64,000 nt of DNA, taken from positions 1-64,000 of the forward strand of contig NZ_VOLR01000019.1 of assembly GCF_007954355.1 (NCBI RefSeq). The letters run 5' to 3'. This stretch comes from Colwellia hornerae (lineage in GTDB: Bacteria; Pseudomonadota; Gammaproteobacteria; Enterobacterales; Alteromonadaceae). The number at the start of each line of letters is the position of its first letter. The stretch's first letter is position 1. A program made the translations under genes and the position numbers. Shown here piece after piece: positions 56,018-64,000 of the stretch. A model generated the notes under the pieces. The model made no database searches. It saw only the letters and a program-made list of their open reading frames with translations, and was not told the DNA's origin.

Positions 56018-57076
56018 CTACGCTAACCAATGCAAAAGACAATCAAGACCATCAGCATTAATGGCACTGTCTGCTTTTGCTAAAACCAGCGGCTTAGCAT
56101 GAAATGCCACACCTAAATGTGCAGCAGCCATCATCACTAAATCGTTGGCACCATCACCCATAGCAACGGTTTGCTCTTTAGGCAAATTAAATTCTTTTTG
56201 TAAAGCGACTAAACAATCTGCTTTTGCTTGTGCGTCCACCACATTACCTAAAACCTTACCGGTTAATTTACCGTCAATAATTTCTAAGATATTTGCGTGA
56301 GCGGCATCAAGTGCCAACAAGTTTTTTAAATGATCAGCAAAATAAGTAAAACCACCAGAGGCAATAGCAATTTTCCAGCCATGCGCTTTTAATGCCTTAA
56401 CAAGTACCTCTAAACCAGCCATTAACGGGATATTATTGGCGACCTCAGCAAGTATATTTTCTGATGAACCTTTCAGGGTAGCGACTCGTTGGTGCAAGCT
56501 TTGTGCAAAATCAAGTTCACCAAGCATGGCCAGTTCGGTAACTGCTGCCACTTGTTCACCAACACCCGCAAGTACGGCTATTTCATCGATGCACTCAATT
56601 TCTATGGTGGTTGAATCCATATCCATAACCAAAATTCCTGGCTTAGATAATGTAGGCGCGTTTTCAATAAGTGCCGCTTCTATTTTATTGTCGAGGGTAA
56701 AGTTGACTAAGTTTTCTCTTGCGGCTTTTAAGTTCGTACAAGTGACCATAAAGCGATAGCTGGTAAGATTATTTCTAACATTAATAGCATTTACCGCCAA
56801 AATTGATAGTTGGCATTGCATAATTAAGTTACTAAGCAAATTAAGATTAATTTCACTGAAAACGACAAGTTCCAGGGATGTTGCCGGGTGTTTATTTTCA
56901 TCTAAACACTCTTTGCTGCCCTGTTGTTGGGTAAAATGTTGATCAACTCGCCAGTAATTATCTTCAAAAGTGGCAAAGCAAGGTAAACATTTTTCTGATT
57001 TTATCGAAGAAATAAACTCAGCTAAGCTAAGTTGTTGAATATGTTCAAGAGGAAAACGTTGAATAGCAATTGACAC
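56018..57076 (-). CDS. serB: Phosphoserine phosphatase SerB
   Basis: SerB makes the last step of serine synthesis. The 352-residue protein has an N-terminal ACT-like region and a C-terminal HAD domain with the nucleophile motif DMDSTTIEIECIDEIA, the Ser of ASGGFTYF and the metal motif GDGANDLVMM. The start is GTG at 57076 with AAGGCGG upstream. It is divergent from ytjB, as in E. coli. Confidence 0.94.
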   Translation of the reverse strand: MSIAIQRFPLEHIQQLSLAEFISSIKSEKCLPCFATFEDNYWRVDQHFTQQQGSKECLDENKHPATSLELVVFSEINLNLLSNLIMQCQLSILAVNAINVRNNLTSYRFMVTCTNLKAARENLVNFTLDNKIEAALIENAPTLSKPGILVMDMDSTTIEIECIDEIAVLAGVGEQVAAVTELAMLGELDFAQSLHQRVATLKGSSENILAEVANNIPLMAGLEVLVKALKAHGWKIAIASGGFTYFADHLKNLLALDAAHANILEIIDGKLTGKVLGNVVDAQAKADCLVALQKEFNLPKEQTVAMGDGANDLVMMAAAHLGVAFHAKPLVLAKADSAINADGLDCLLHWLA

Positions 57077-57182
57077 GGTACCGCCTTTTTAGGTGTATGA
57101 TAGTTTTAGCGATTATTTTCAATGAATAATGCTATAGTATAAAAATGAACGTAAAGTTGAAATTAATACATTTGTAGTGCTT

Positions 57183-57815
57183 ATGACACAAATAGAACAG
57201 CCTTTATACCCTAAATTATCATCCATTTATAATAAAATTATGCAATTAGCTATAGCGATTGTCTTTATTGTCGTGTTAATGAATTTATGGATATATAGCC
57301 AAACGCAAAATAAGCAAAGTATTGAACAAAATTTCTATGATGTTGGTCAGCAGTATCTGCAACAAGTCTCGGCAGGCTTATCGGTATTAACCAGCGAAGT
57401 TAAAACGAAAGAAAGCCGACAATTATTACAAACCTATGTAGATGAATTACAGCATTCAGAGGTGATAAAAGAAATCCATCTCTATGATTTATCAGGGCAA
57501 TTAATTATTAGTAGTCAAAACGCAAAAAGTGTAAGAGCTCTTTTTGGTTTGTCTGAACATAAATTAAATAAGAGTGAATTCTCAGTGCCCTTCGTTAGTG
57601 AAATCCGTAAAGAAAAGTTAATGGGATATGTGCGTTTAACCTTAGACAAAAACTACTTAACCACTAAGTTATTAAAAAACAATGATCAACAATTTACGCT
57701 GTTACGTGTAATGATGATAATAGCAGGCGTGGTCGGTTTTCTACTGACTCGCGGTCTTAATCGCTTCAGTCGCCAAGGATTTCGATTAGGGGAAAAAGAT
57801 AAAAGATTGAATTAA
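57183..57815 (+). CDS. ytjB: AhpA/YtjB family membrane protein
   Basis: A 210-residue protein with an N-terminal membrane helix (about 20-40), a periplasmic domain (VKEIHLYDLSGQLIISSQN) and a second helix near the C-terminus (about 175-195), the layout of YtjB/Smp next to serB in gammaproteobacteria. ATG 57183 is preferred to GTG 57177. The function is poorly defined; a virulence-linked or haemolysis-related name has been used for relatives. Confidence 0.82.
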   Translation: MTQIEQPLYPKLSSIYNKIMQLAIAIVFIVVLMNLWIYSQTQNKQSIEQNFYDVGQQYLQQVSAGLSVLTSEVKTKESRQLLQTYVDELQHSEVIKEIHLYDLSGQLIISSQNAKSVRALFGLSEHKLNKSEFSVPFVSEIRKEKLMGYVRLTLDKNYLTTKLLKNNDQQFTLLRVMMIIAGVVGFLLTRGLNRFSRQGFRLGEKDKRLN

Positions 57816-57831
57816 GCCTATTTTGCTGTTC

Positions 57832-58650
57832 TTAGACCCTGTTAAGTTGAAAAAGAGTGGTAATGTTTTGTTCTATTTTTTCTGCTATTTCTGCTCGGCT
57901 TTCTTGGCGTAATTCCACCAATTTTTCAAAAACATCAAGGATGCGCAGTGGCGAGTTATCTTCGCCCTGAAAACCATAAAGTGGCATTGAAGGGGCATCT
58001 GTTTCTAATACCAGACTACTTAAGGGTAAGCGCTTAATCGCTTTAATGGTCTTCTCTGCTCTTGGGTAGGTGATTGTGCCACCTATACCTAACTTAAATC
58101 CTAAATCTATATATTGGCAAGCTTGCTGGTAGCTTCCTGAAAAAGCATGAATAATACCACCTCGGGAAATTTTTACTTGTTTTAACAATGTAATAGTTTC
58201 GTTGTGCGTGCGCCTATGATGAACAATAATGGGCAGTTTGTGCTGTTGTGCAAGGTTAAGCTGGAATTCGAAAAATAACATTTGCTGGTTAATATTATCT
58301 TGCTGCTTTGCGATAACGCCATCAAGTCCAGCCTCGCCAATCGCAATAATCTCCGTCTTATTGTCTGAGACTTTTTGCGCTAAGCTATCGAGGCTTGTTT
58401 GCTGTAACCCGTCTAAAAACCAAGGGTGGATACCTAAGCAAGCAAGAACCTTGCAACCATTCAAAGGATTACCTTGGTTATTGTTGGCTAAAGCCAAAAC
58501 ATTTTGCCAGTTAGCTGGACTAATAGCTGGAATGATAATTTGGTGAATATTTTTTTTAGCGCACTGCTCAAGAAGTAAGTTTGTTGAAGAGATGCCATCA
58601 GCAGTAAAAGCTTTGAAATCTAAATGACAGTGGCTATCGGTAAATTTCAT
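57832..58650 (-). CDS. yjjV: TatD family metal-dependent hydrolase (YjjV type)
   Basis: A 272-residue TIM-barrel hydrolase of the TatD family with metal ligands in TDSHCHLDF, AIGEAGLDG (Glu), IVHHRR, IIHAFSGS and LETDAPSMPL. TatD-type enzymes are metal-dependent nucleases or deoxyribonuclease-like proteins; the exact role of this branch is unsettled. It converges with ytjB. Confidence 0.88.
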   Translation of the reverse strand: MKFTDSHCHLDFKAFTADGISSTNLLLEQCAKKNIHQIIIPAISPANWQNVLALANNNQGNPLNGCKVLACLGIHPWFLDGLQQTSLDSLAQKVSDNKTEIIAIGEAGLDGVIAKQQDNINQQMLFFEFQLNLAQQHKLPIIVHHRRTHNETITLLKQVKISRGGIIHAFSGSYQQACQYIDLGFKLGIGGTITYPRAEKTIKAIKRLPLSSLVLETDAPSMPLYGFQGEDNSPLRILDVFEKLVELRQESRAEIAEKIEQNITTLFQLNRV

Positions 58651-58725
58651 AAATTAATCTATTTTACTTGAACGTTAAATAACGGATATGTGAAATTATA
58701 GCTTATCTAAAGCTCAGCTTAGTTA

Positions 58726-59853
58726 TTATTGTCTTAGCTTTGCTGCCCTTTTTTCTAAAGCCTCTAGCACATTCTCTAATTTAAAGTGTTCGATAAACGT
58801 TGGCTCAGGTTGCTGCTCTCTTAACAATATATCTGCTAAATAAACCGCTTGTGCAATACCAAATGATTTCTTTAATAATTTTTCAGGGCGATGATGCATA
58901 ACTACCGCCTCAATTAAATGATAAGAAAAGCTCCACATGTGAAGAAGGTAACCACCGACATGATTATGATCAGTACCAAATACCTTTTGCTCTAAGGCAT
59001 TATTATTGGCACTTTTAAGGCGATATTTAAAATATGTTTTGGTCAGTTCTGGGTCCATCTCAAATAATACAATTTTACCAATGTCATGTAATAAACCAGC
59101 AAGTAAGGCATCTCGCTTAAGTTCCGCTTTTACCATTGAAGCGGCCAAACGGGCAGTCGATAAACAGTGTAATTGCTCTTTGATTAATGAAAAGTCAGTA
59201 ATGTTGGGCTCATAAGAAAAAAGCTCTGCGGTCATTACAATACAGCAAAGTGTTTCTAGCCCCATACGCGTTATGGCTTCGCTAATATCGTTAATTGGCT
59301 TTCCTTGGTTCATCAATGAACTATTGGAAAACTGCAACACTTTGGCGGCTAATGCTGGATCTTGTGAAATTATCTCTGATATTTTTTCAGAATCGGTATT
59401 ACTTTCTTCTAAAATAGCATTGAGCTGCAAATAAACTTTTGGTGGGCTTGGTAAGGTTTTAACTTTGGCAACAACCTTAATAATATGATCTTTGGTGATC
59501 GCTTTATTATCATCGCCAAGTGCTGTAATGGTTTGATGAATATCTTCAACGTTAAGCGGCAGTGCATAACTATAATGGCAATGACTAGCTGTTTGACTAT
59601 CAGTTATGCTGTCATGAGTAATCGCTACTCTGATCATCGCTGGTTGTTTAAGTGCTATTGCTTTGAGAAGATCTAAGCCACTTATTTTTCCTAAATTTAA
59701 AACGCTAATAATAGCGTCAAACTTATACTGTTGTAAGGCTTTTAAGGCGTGCTTGCCGTTATTAACATAAGCTGTTTGGCAAGGGCCATTATAAAATGCT
59801 TGTTTGAGTGCCAATAGTGTTTGCTCTGTATTATCAACGATCAGCACTTTCAT
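58726..59853 (-). CDS. Pseudo-receiver plus HDOD domain protein
   Basis: A 375-residue protein: an N-terminal receiver-like domain (1-115) and an HDOD domain (about 130-330; LPSPPKVYLQLNAILEES, ISQDPALAAKVLQFSNSSLM, AITRMGLETL). In the receiver half Asp7 is kept (LIVDN) but the phosphorylated Asp is Val51 (ISVLNLGKISG) and the conserved Lys before Pro is Leu98 (ALPLN), so it should not take phosphate. The HDOD half, unusually, keeps an HD pair (LLHDIGK) and a later His pair (MHHRPE), so residual metal binding is possible. It is probably a signalling adaptor with no adjacent kinase. Confidence 0.85.
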   Translation of the reverse strand: MKVLIVDNTEQTLLALKQAFYNGPCQTAYVNNGKHALKALQQYKFDAIISVLNLGKISGLDLLKAIALKQPAMIRVAITHDSITDSQTASHCHYSYALPLNVEDIHQTITALGDDNKAITKDHIIKVVAKVKTLPSPPKVYLQLNAILEESNTDSEKISEIISQDPALAAKVLQFSNSSLMNQGKPINDISEAITRMGLETLCCIVMTAELFSYEPNITDFSLIKEQLHCLSTARLAASMVKAELKRDALLAGLLHDIGKIVLFEMDPELTKTYFKYRLKSANNNALEQKVFGTDHNHVGGYLLHMWSFSYHLIEAVVMHHRPEKLLKKSFGIAQAVYLADILLREQQPEPTFIEHFKLENVLEALEKRAAKLRQ

Positions 59854-59963
59854 TTATTAACACTTCCTACTTTAATACTTGCTGTGTGCTGAACATATTC
59901 AGCTTTTTTAGCCTTAGCCCTTGAGCAACCAAGGGGCTAGGGCCGTATGTGCTTTAATGTAAA

Positions 59964-61718
59964 CTACATGCGTTCCATGACTTCAATGCCAAGAATATCT
60001 AAACCTTGTTTTAAGGTCCTAGAAATACTTAAACAAAGTGCCAAACGAGACTGTTTTACCGCAGGATCAATACCTTCTTTGAGGATAGGGCACGCTTCGT
60101 AGAAGCTCATGTACAAACTGGCTAACTCATATAAATAATTACACAACAGGTTAGGCATAGACTCGCTAATGACCGCATCTAGCACTTCTTCTAGCTGTAG
60201 TAATTTTAACGCTAATGCTTTTTCTTGTGGTTCTATAATGGAGATATCAGCGCTAAAGTTTGCTTGTGCAATTTCTGCTTTACTAAAAATACTTTGAATT
60301 CGCGAATAAGCATACTGTAAATACGGAGCAGTAGCGCCTTCAAAACTCAACATGGTTTTCCAGTTGAAAATATAATCGCTGGTTCTATTCTTAGATAAAT
60401 CAGCAAACTTAACTGCACCGATACCTACTTTTGCTGCAATTTCATTTAGCTTATCTTCAGGGTAATCTGGATTTTTTTCTTTGATGACCGCTTTTGCACG
60501 AACAATAGCTTCATCAAGTAATTCTGCTAATTTGATGGTACCGCCAGTTCTTGTTTTGAATGGCTTACCATCGTCACCCATCATCATACCAAATGGGCAA
60601 TGATCATAACCAACATGCTCTGGTAATAGCTCCGCTTTACGCGCGACAATTTCGACTTGTTTAAAATGTAAACTTTGACGGGCATCGGTGAAAATAATAA
60701 TACGGTCGGCTTTTAGTTCATCGCTACGGTAGCGACAAGCCGATAAATCTGTGGTCGCATATAAATAGCCACCACCGGTTTTTTGGATGATAAAAACGGG
60801 GGCATCACCGTCTTTATTTGCCATCTCATTAATGAAAACAACTTTAGCGCCTTCGCTTACTTCGGCAATACCTTTAGTCATTAATTCATTAACAACCTTT
60901 GGTAAATCTTCGTTATAAGCACTTTCGCCCATGATATCGTCACGGGTTAAGGTAACATTAAGTTTTTGATAAATATCTTCACTGTGGGCAATAGATATAT
61001 CAATGAATAATTTCCATAATACTAAGCAATCTTTGTCGCCACCTTGTAGCTTTACTACATAGTCACGAGCACGGTCAGCAAAGCCTTCTTCGTTATCAAA
61101 GCGTACTTTTGCTTCACGGTAAAAGTTTTCTAAATCAGAAAGTGCAGTCTCAGCAACTTCGTTGGCATTAAGTTTGTCGCTTAAATGCGCCAATAGCATG
61201 CCGAATTGTGTGCCCCAGTCACCCATGTGATTCTGGCGGATGACTTTGTCACCACGAAACTCTAATGCACGTACTACCGCATCACCGATAATGGTTGAAC
61301 GTAAGTGGCCAACATGCATTTCTTTGGCAAGGTTTGGCGCTGAATAATCAACGACAACCGTTTGTTTTTTGTCTTCTTGAGTGGCACCACGTTGGGTTAC
61401 GCCTAATTTTTCATCGTCAGTCATGTTAGCGAGTTGAGCGGCTAACCATGATTTGTCTAGATGAATATTAATAAAACCGGGTCCTGCTAACTCTATATGG
61501 TCAGCAATACCGGCTAAATCTAAGTGGTCAACAACGGTGGTCGCTAATTCGCGCGGGTTAATTTTCAGCTTTTTAGCTGCACCCATAACGCCATTCGCTT
61601 GGTAGTCACCAAAATTAGGGCGACTTGAAAGACTAACTGCAGGGTTAGTGCCTTCAGGCAAACCAGCCATAACCATGGCCGCAGATACTTTTTCACTTAG
61701 TAATTGCTTAATATTCAT
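59964..61718 (-). CDS. argS: Arginyl-tRNA synthetase ArgS
   Basis: ArgS charges tRNA-Arg. The 584-residue class I enzyme has the HIGH-type motif HVGHLRSTIIGDA, an N-terminal additional domain, and GDDGKPFKTRTGGT in place of a canonical KMSKS, as usual in many ArgS. The C-terminal DALR anticodon-binding domain ends GIEVMERM. prfC lies upstream on the same strand, separated by a long palindromic repeat. Confidence 0.95.
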   Translation of the reverse strand: MNIKQLLSEKVSAAMVMAGLPEGTNPAVSLSSRPNFGDYQANGVMGAAKKLKINPRELATTVVDHLDLAGIADHIELAGPGFINIHLDKSWLAAQLANMTDDEKLGVTQRGATQEDKKQTVVVDYSAPNLAKEMHVGHLRSTIIGDAVVRALEFRGDKVIRQNHMGDWGTQFGMLLAHLSDKLNANEVAETALSDLENFYREAKVRFDNEEGFADRARDYVVKLQGGDKDCLVLWKLFIDISIAHSEDIYQKLNVTLTRDDIMGESAYNEDLPKVVNELMTKGIAEVSEGAKVVFINEMANKDGDAPVFIIQKTGGGYLYATTDLSACRYRSDELKADRIIIFTDARQSLHFKQVEIVARKAELLPEHVGYDHCPFGMMMGDDGKPFKTRTGGTIKLAELLDEAIVRAKAVIKEKNPDYPEDKLNEIAAKVGIGAVKFADLSKNRTSDYIFNWKTMLSFEGATAPYLQYAYSRIQSIFSKAEIAQANFSADISIIEPQEKALALKLLQLEEVLDAVISESMPNLLCNYLYELASLYMSFYEACPILKEGIDPAVKQSRLALCLSISRTLKQGLDILGIEVMERM

Positions 61719-61759
61719 TTTGATCTCTGTTTTCTTTTAATAGAAATTATTTGTTCAGT

Positions 61760-61880
61760 TTTTGCAAGTAGATGGTATTTTAGCAAGGCGTTGGTTACTT
61801 TTTATTGGTGAGTTTAGTTGACTAAATGAGCCAATAAAAAGTATCGAACAACGCCGATAAAATGCCTACTACGCAGAAAA
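61760..61880. repeat. Long imperfect palindrome between prfC and argS
   Basis: About 120 bases fold into one long hairpin. Outer arms GTAG...GG.ATTTTA and GGCGTTG pair with CAACGCC and TAAAAT.CC...CTAC; inner arms TACTTTTTATTGG (61796-61808) and CCAATAAAAAGTA (61831-61843) pair perfectly around TTTAGT-TG-ACTAAA. It holds no gene and looks like a REP- or MITE-type dispersed element. It starts right after the prfC stop codon. Confidence 0.75.
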
Positions 61881-61882
61881 TT

Positions 61883-63466
61883 TTAGTGTTCTCTGGTCTT
61901 GTGGAATTTAATGTCAGGATGACGTTCCTGCGCCAAATTCAAATTCACCATAGTAGGAGCAATATACGTTAAGTTATTACCGCCATCTAGAGCTAAATTG
62001 TCATAGGCTTTTTTACTAAATTGCTCAAGTGTTCTTTCATTATCACAAGTACACCAGCGCGCCGTTGCTACACTTATCGGTTCATATATAGCGTCAACTT
62101 TATATTCAGTTTTTAAACGTTGTACCACCACTTCAAACTGCAAGACACCTACCGCGCCAACTATCATCTCGTTTGAGTTGAAAGGTCTGAATACTTGCAC
62201 AGCACCTTCTTCTGAAAGTTGTATTAAACCTTTTTGTAATTGTTTGGCTTTTAATGGATCACGTAAACGAATACGACGGAACATTTCAGGGGCAAAGTTG
62301 GGTATACCACTAAACTTCATCATTTCGCCTGAAGTAAAGGTATCGCCAATTTGAATACTACCGTGGTTATGTAAACCAATAATATCACCGGCATAGGCTT
62401 CTTCTACATGCGCACGATCACCGGCCATAAAGGTTACAGCATCAGCAATTTTTACATCTTTGTTAATACGTACTTGACGCATTTTCATACCTTTTTCATA
62501 TTTGCCTGAACAAATACGCATAAAAGCAATACGGTCACGGTGTTTTGGGTCCATGTTCGCTTGAATTTTAAAGACAAAACCGGTGAACTTTTCTTCTTGA
62601 GCCGTAACCTCTCTAACATCGGTTAAACGAGGTAAGGGTTTGGGCGCCCATTTAGTTAAACCATTAAGCATATGGTCAACACCAAAGTTACCCAAAGCGG
62701 TACCAAAAAATACCGGCGTTAGCTCACCCTTTAAAAACTCTTCTAAGTTAAATTCATGTGATGCACCGGCAACCAGCTCTAATTCTTCACGTAAATCGTC
62801 GGCATAAGTACCAATGATTTTGTCTAACTCTGGATTATCAAGCCCTTTGATAATTCTTTCTTCTTGGATCATATGGCCAAGACCTGACTTATAGAGAAAT
62901 ATCTCGTCAGTTAAAATGTTATAGACACCTTTAAATTCTTTACCCATACCTATGGGCCAAGTAATAGGCGCACACTTTATTTTAAGGACGTCTTCGACTT
63001 CATCCATAACTTCCATGGGGTCACGAACATCACGATCCATTTTATTCATAAAAGTAATAATGGGTGTATCACGTAAGCGAGTCACTTCCATTAGTTTAAC
63101 GGTACGTGCTTCAACACCTTTGGCTACGTCAATAACCATTAAACATGAATCAACTGCGGTGAGTGTTCTGTAGGTGTCTTCTGAAAAATCCTCGTGGCCG
63201 GGTGTGTCGAGTAAATTGACTAAACAGCCGTTATAAGGAAATTGCATTACAGAGGTCGTAATAGAAATACCACGTTCTTTCTCCATTTCCATCCAGTCAG
63301 ATTTTGCATGCTGACCTGACTTCTTACCTTTTACCGTGCCAGCTCGTTGTAAAGCTTGACCAAAAAGTAATACTTTTTCAGTGATGGTGGTTTTACCCGC
63401 ATCAGGATGAGAGATAATTGCGAAAGTACGTCTTAGATTGACTTCATTAGCCTGTAGCGTTGTCAT
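61883..63466 (-). CDS. prfC: Peptide chain release factor 3
   Basis: RF3 is the GTPase that removes RF1/RF2 from ribosomes after termination. The 527-residue protein has the G motifs [17 protein letters not shown] and FMNKMDRD, switch residues [12 protein letters not shown] and the EF-G-like domain III ending KTREH. ATG 63466 has GAGAAC upstream. It lies about 33 kb from prfB, the other release factor gene in the window. Confidence 0.95.
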   Translation of the reverse strand: MTTLQANEVNLRRTFAIISHPDAGKTTITEKVLLFGQALQRAGTVKGKKSGQHAKSDWMEMEKERGISITTSVMQFPYNGCLVNLLDTPGHEDFSEDTYRTLTAVDSCLMVIDVAKGVEARTVKLMEVTRLRDTPIITFMNKMDRDVRDPMEVMDEVEDVLKIKCAPITWPIGMGKEFKGVYNILTDEIFLYKSGLGHMIQEERIIKGLDNPELDKIIGTYADDLREELELVAGASHEFNLEEFLKGELTPVFFGTALGNFGVDHMLNGLTKWAPKPLPRLTDVREVTAQEEKFTGFVFKIQANMDPKHRDRIAFMRICSGKYEKGMKMRQVRINKDVKIADAVTFMAGDRAHVEEAYAGDIIGLHNHGSIQIGDTFTSGEMMKFSGIPNFAPEMFRRIRLRDPLKAKQLQKGLIQLSEEGAVQVFRPFNSNEMIVGAVGVLQFEVVVQRLKTEYKVDAIYEPISVATARWCTCDNERTLEQFSKKAYDNLALDGGNNLTYIAPTMVNLNLAQERHPDIKFHKTREH

Positions 63467-63878
63467 GTTTTAAAAGTTCTCTTTGGTGTACATGCTGATG
63501 CACATAAAATGCTTTTTTTAAATACTGATAGGACATTTTAATAATCCTAAATTTTGCGCGCATTGTACCATAAATATCAAAAGCCGCATTAGGGGACTAG
63601 CTTTAAATGATTATTTTTAACTAGAATCCTAGGCATTAAAGCTTTTTATTTTGTTATTTGATTATGTGACAAGTGATCGTGCAGATAATAATTATTTTAT
63701 TGGTTATTTTTAAGATGGAAATTATAAAAATAATTCAATGAAAGCTTATTTTTTGTTGAATTAAATAAACACATTAATAGTAATGTTATTTGAAAAGCTT
63801 GATCGAAGTCAATATTTTACCATCGAGTATAAGGTAAATTACTCTTTGGTTGGTAAGTCATAAAAATAACAGGGCAGC
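63467..63878. other. Intergenic region between prfC and napF
   Basis: About 410 bases, strongly AT-rich, between divergent genes. It must hold the prfC promoter and the napF promoter. Apart from the FNR-like site at 63799-63812 I see no distinct element, repeat or small gene. Confidence 0.6.
63799..63812 (+). promoter_or_regulatory. FNR-type binding site upstream of napF
   Basis: TTGATCGAAGTCAA matches TTGAT-N4-ATCAA at 9 of 10 positions. Its centre lies 73 bases before the napF ATG; TAAATT at 63835-63840 would be a -10 placing the site near -41.5, the class II position. Activation of nap genes by FNR under low oxygen is established in relatives; binding here is inferred. Confidence 0.6.
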
Positions 63879-64000
63879 ATGGTTGATTTAGCCAGAAGAA
63901 ACTTTTTTAAAGCAAAGAAATTAACAACTGCACCGGCGATCAGATTGCCTTGGGTGATCAACGAAGCCACTTTTATTGATGGTTGCACGCAATGTGGCGA
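63879..64000 (+). CDS. napF: Ferredoxin-type protein NapF, 5' part only
   Basis: The gene runs off the window. The 40 visible residues begin MVDLARRNFFKAKKL, continue with IRLPWVINEATFIDGCTQCG and reach the first Cys residues of a 4Fe-4S motif, as in NapF (SRRG opening, PPW motif, then CTRC). NapF is a cytoplasmic ferredoxin of periplasmic nitrate reductase operons, so nap genes are expected downstream. ATG 63879 follows AGGGCAGC. Confidence 0.85.
   Translation, partial: MVDLARRNFFKAKKLTTAPAIRLPWVINEATFIDGCTQCG

Noticed and set aside
59915-59939. Hairpin TAGCCCTTG/CAAGGGGCTA downstream of argS as a terminator
   Set aside because: In the argS direction it is followed by A residues rather than T, and the stem has a bulge, so I could not support a terminator call.

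Overview
The window is about 64 kb of an AT-rich gammaproteobacterial chromosome. Gene content, gene order and protein similarity point to the Alteromonadales, most likely a marine Colwellia-like organism (family Colwelliaceae). The supporting features are a Na+-translocating NADH:quinone reductase operon with its maturation genes, Vibrio/Shewanella-type flgT/flgO/flgP, a TRAP transporter, FabV, NapF and a dual-PilZ protein beside serB. Most of the window is core chromosome. No prophage, CRISPR array or intact insertion sequence is visible.

Layout. 1-540: the 3' end of a tRNA-like gene (tRNA or tmRNA) followed by two decayed copies of its 3' part, one carrying a MITE-like insertion. 541-6010: mutH (apparently with a one-base frameshift near its start), rppH, ptsP, a TauE/SafE permease and thyA. 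6070-8828: yfhL ferredoxin and trhP (tRNA hydroxylation), then an HDOD protein. 8934-14953: tolC divergent from nudF-yqiB-cpdA-yqiA-parE, the same order as in E. coli. 15064-18002: an arsenate-resistance operon (arsR, GAPDH, arsJ) behind a perfect palindromic operator. 18021-20544: flgT divergent from flgO-flgP. 20562-24619: a TonB receptor with an STN signalling domain and a FecR anti-sigma protein, but no neighbouring sigma factor. 24810-32503: srmB, fldB, dsbC, recJ, prfB (with the programmed +1 frameshift) and lysS; xerD is absent from its usual place between fldB and dsbC. 32544-33036: a repeat field. 33037-40389: DUF3667 and YkvA proteins, ampG with a translationally coupled 57-residue membrane protein, a small unknown protein, a periplasmic cyclophilin, yajG, rlmG and bolA. 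40547-43604: a TRAP transporter. 43776-44966: fabV. 45355-52774: nqrABCDEF, then apbE and nqrM. 53545-63466: the dual-PilZ protein, serB, ytjB, tatD-family yjjV, a pseudo-receiver-HDOD protein, argS and prfC. 63879-64000: the start of napF with an FNR-like box upstream.

How the genes work together. nqrA-F encode the sodium-pumping respiratory complex; ApbE attaches FMN to NqrB and NqrC, and NqrM supports assembly. ArsR, GAPDH and ArsJ together sense arsenic, convert arsenate to 1-arseno-3-phosphoglycerate and export it. TrhP and its neighbouring ferredoxin probably act together on tRNA wobble uridines. RecJ, MutH and ParE belong to DNA maintenance, and PrfB, PrfC, LysS, ArgS, RlmG and SrmB to translation and ribosome biogenesis. 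I found no clear evidence of an undescribed multi-gene system. The most useful leads are the tRNA-like tandem remnants, the mutH frameshift, the sigma-less FecR/TonB pair, the AmpG-coupled small protein, the dual-PilZ protein, the pseudo-receiver HDOD protein and the intergenic repeats.
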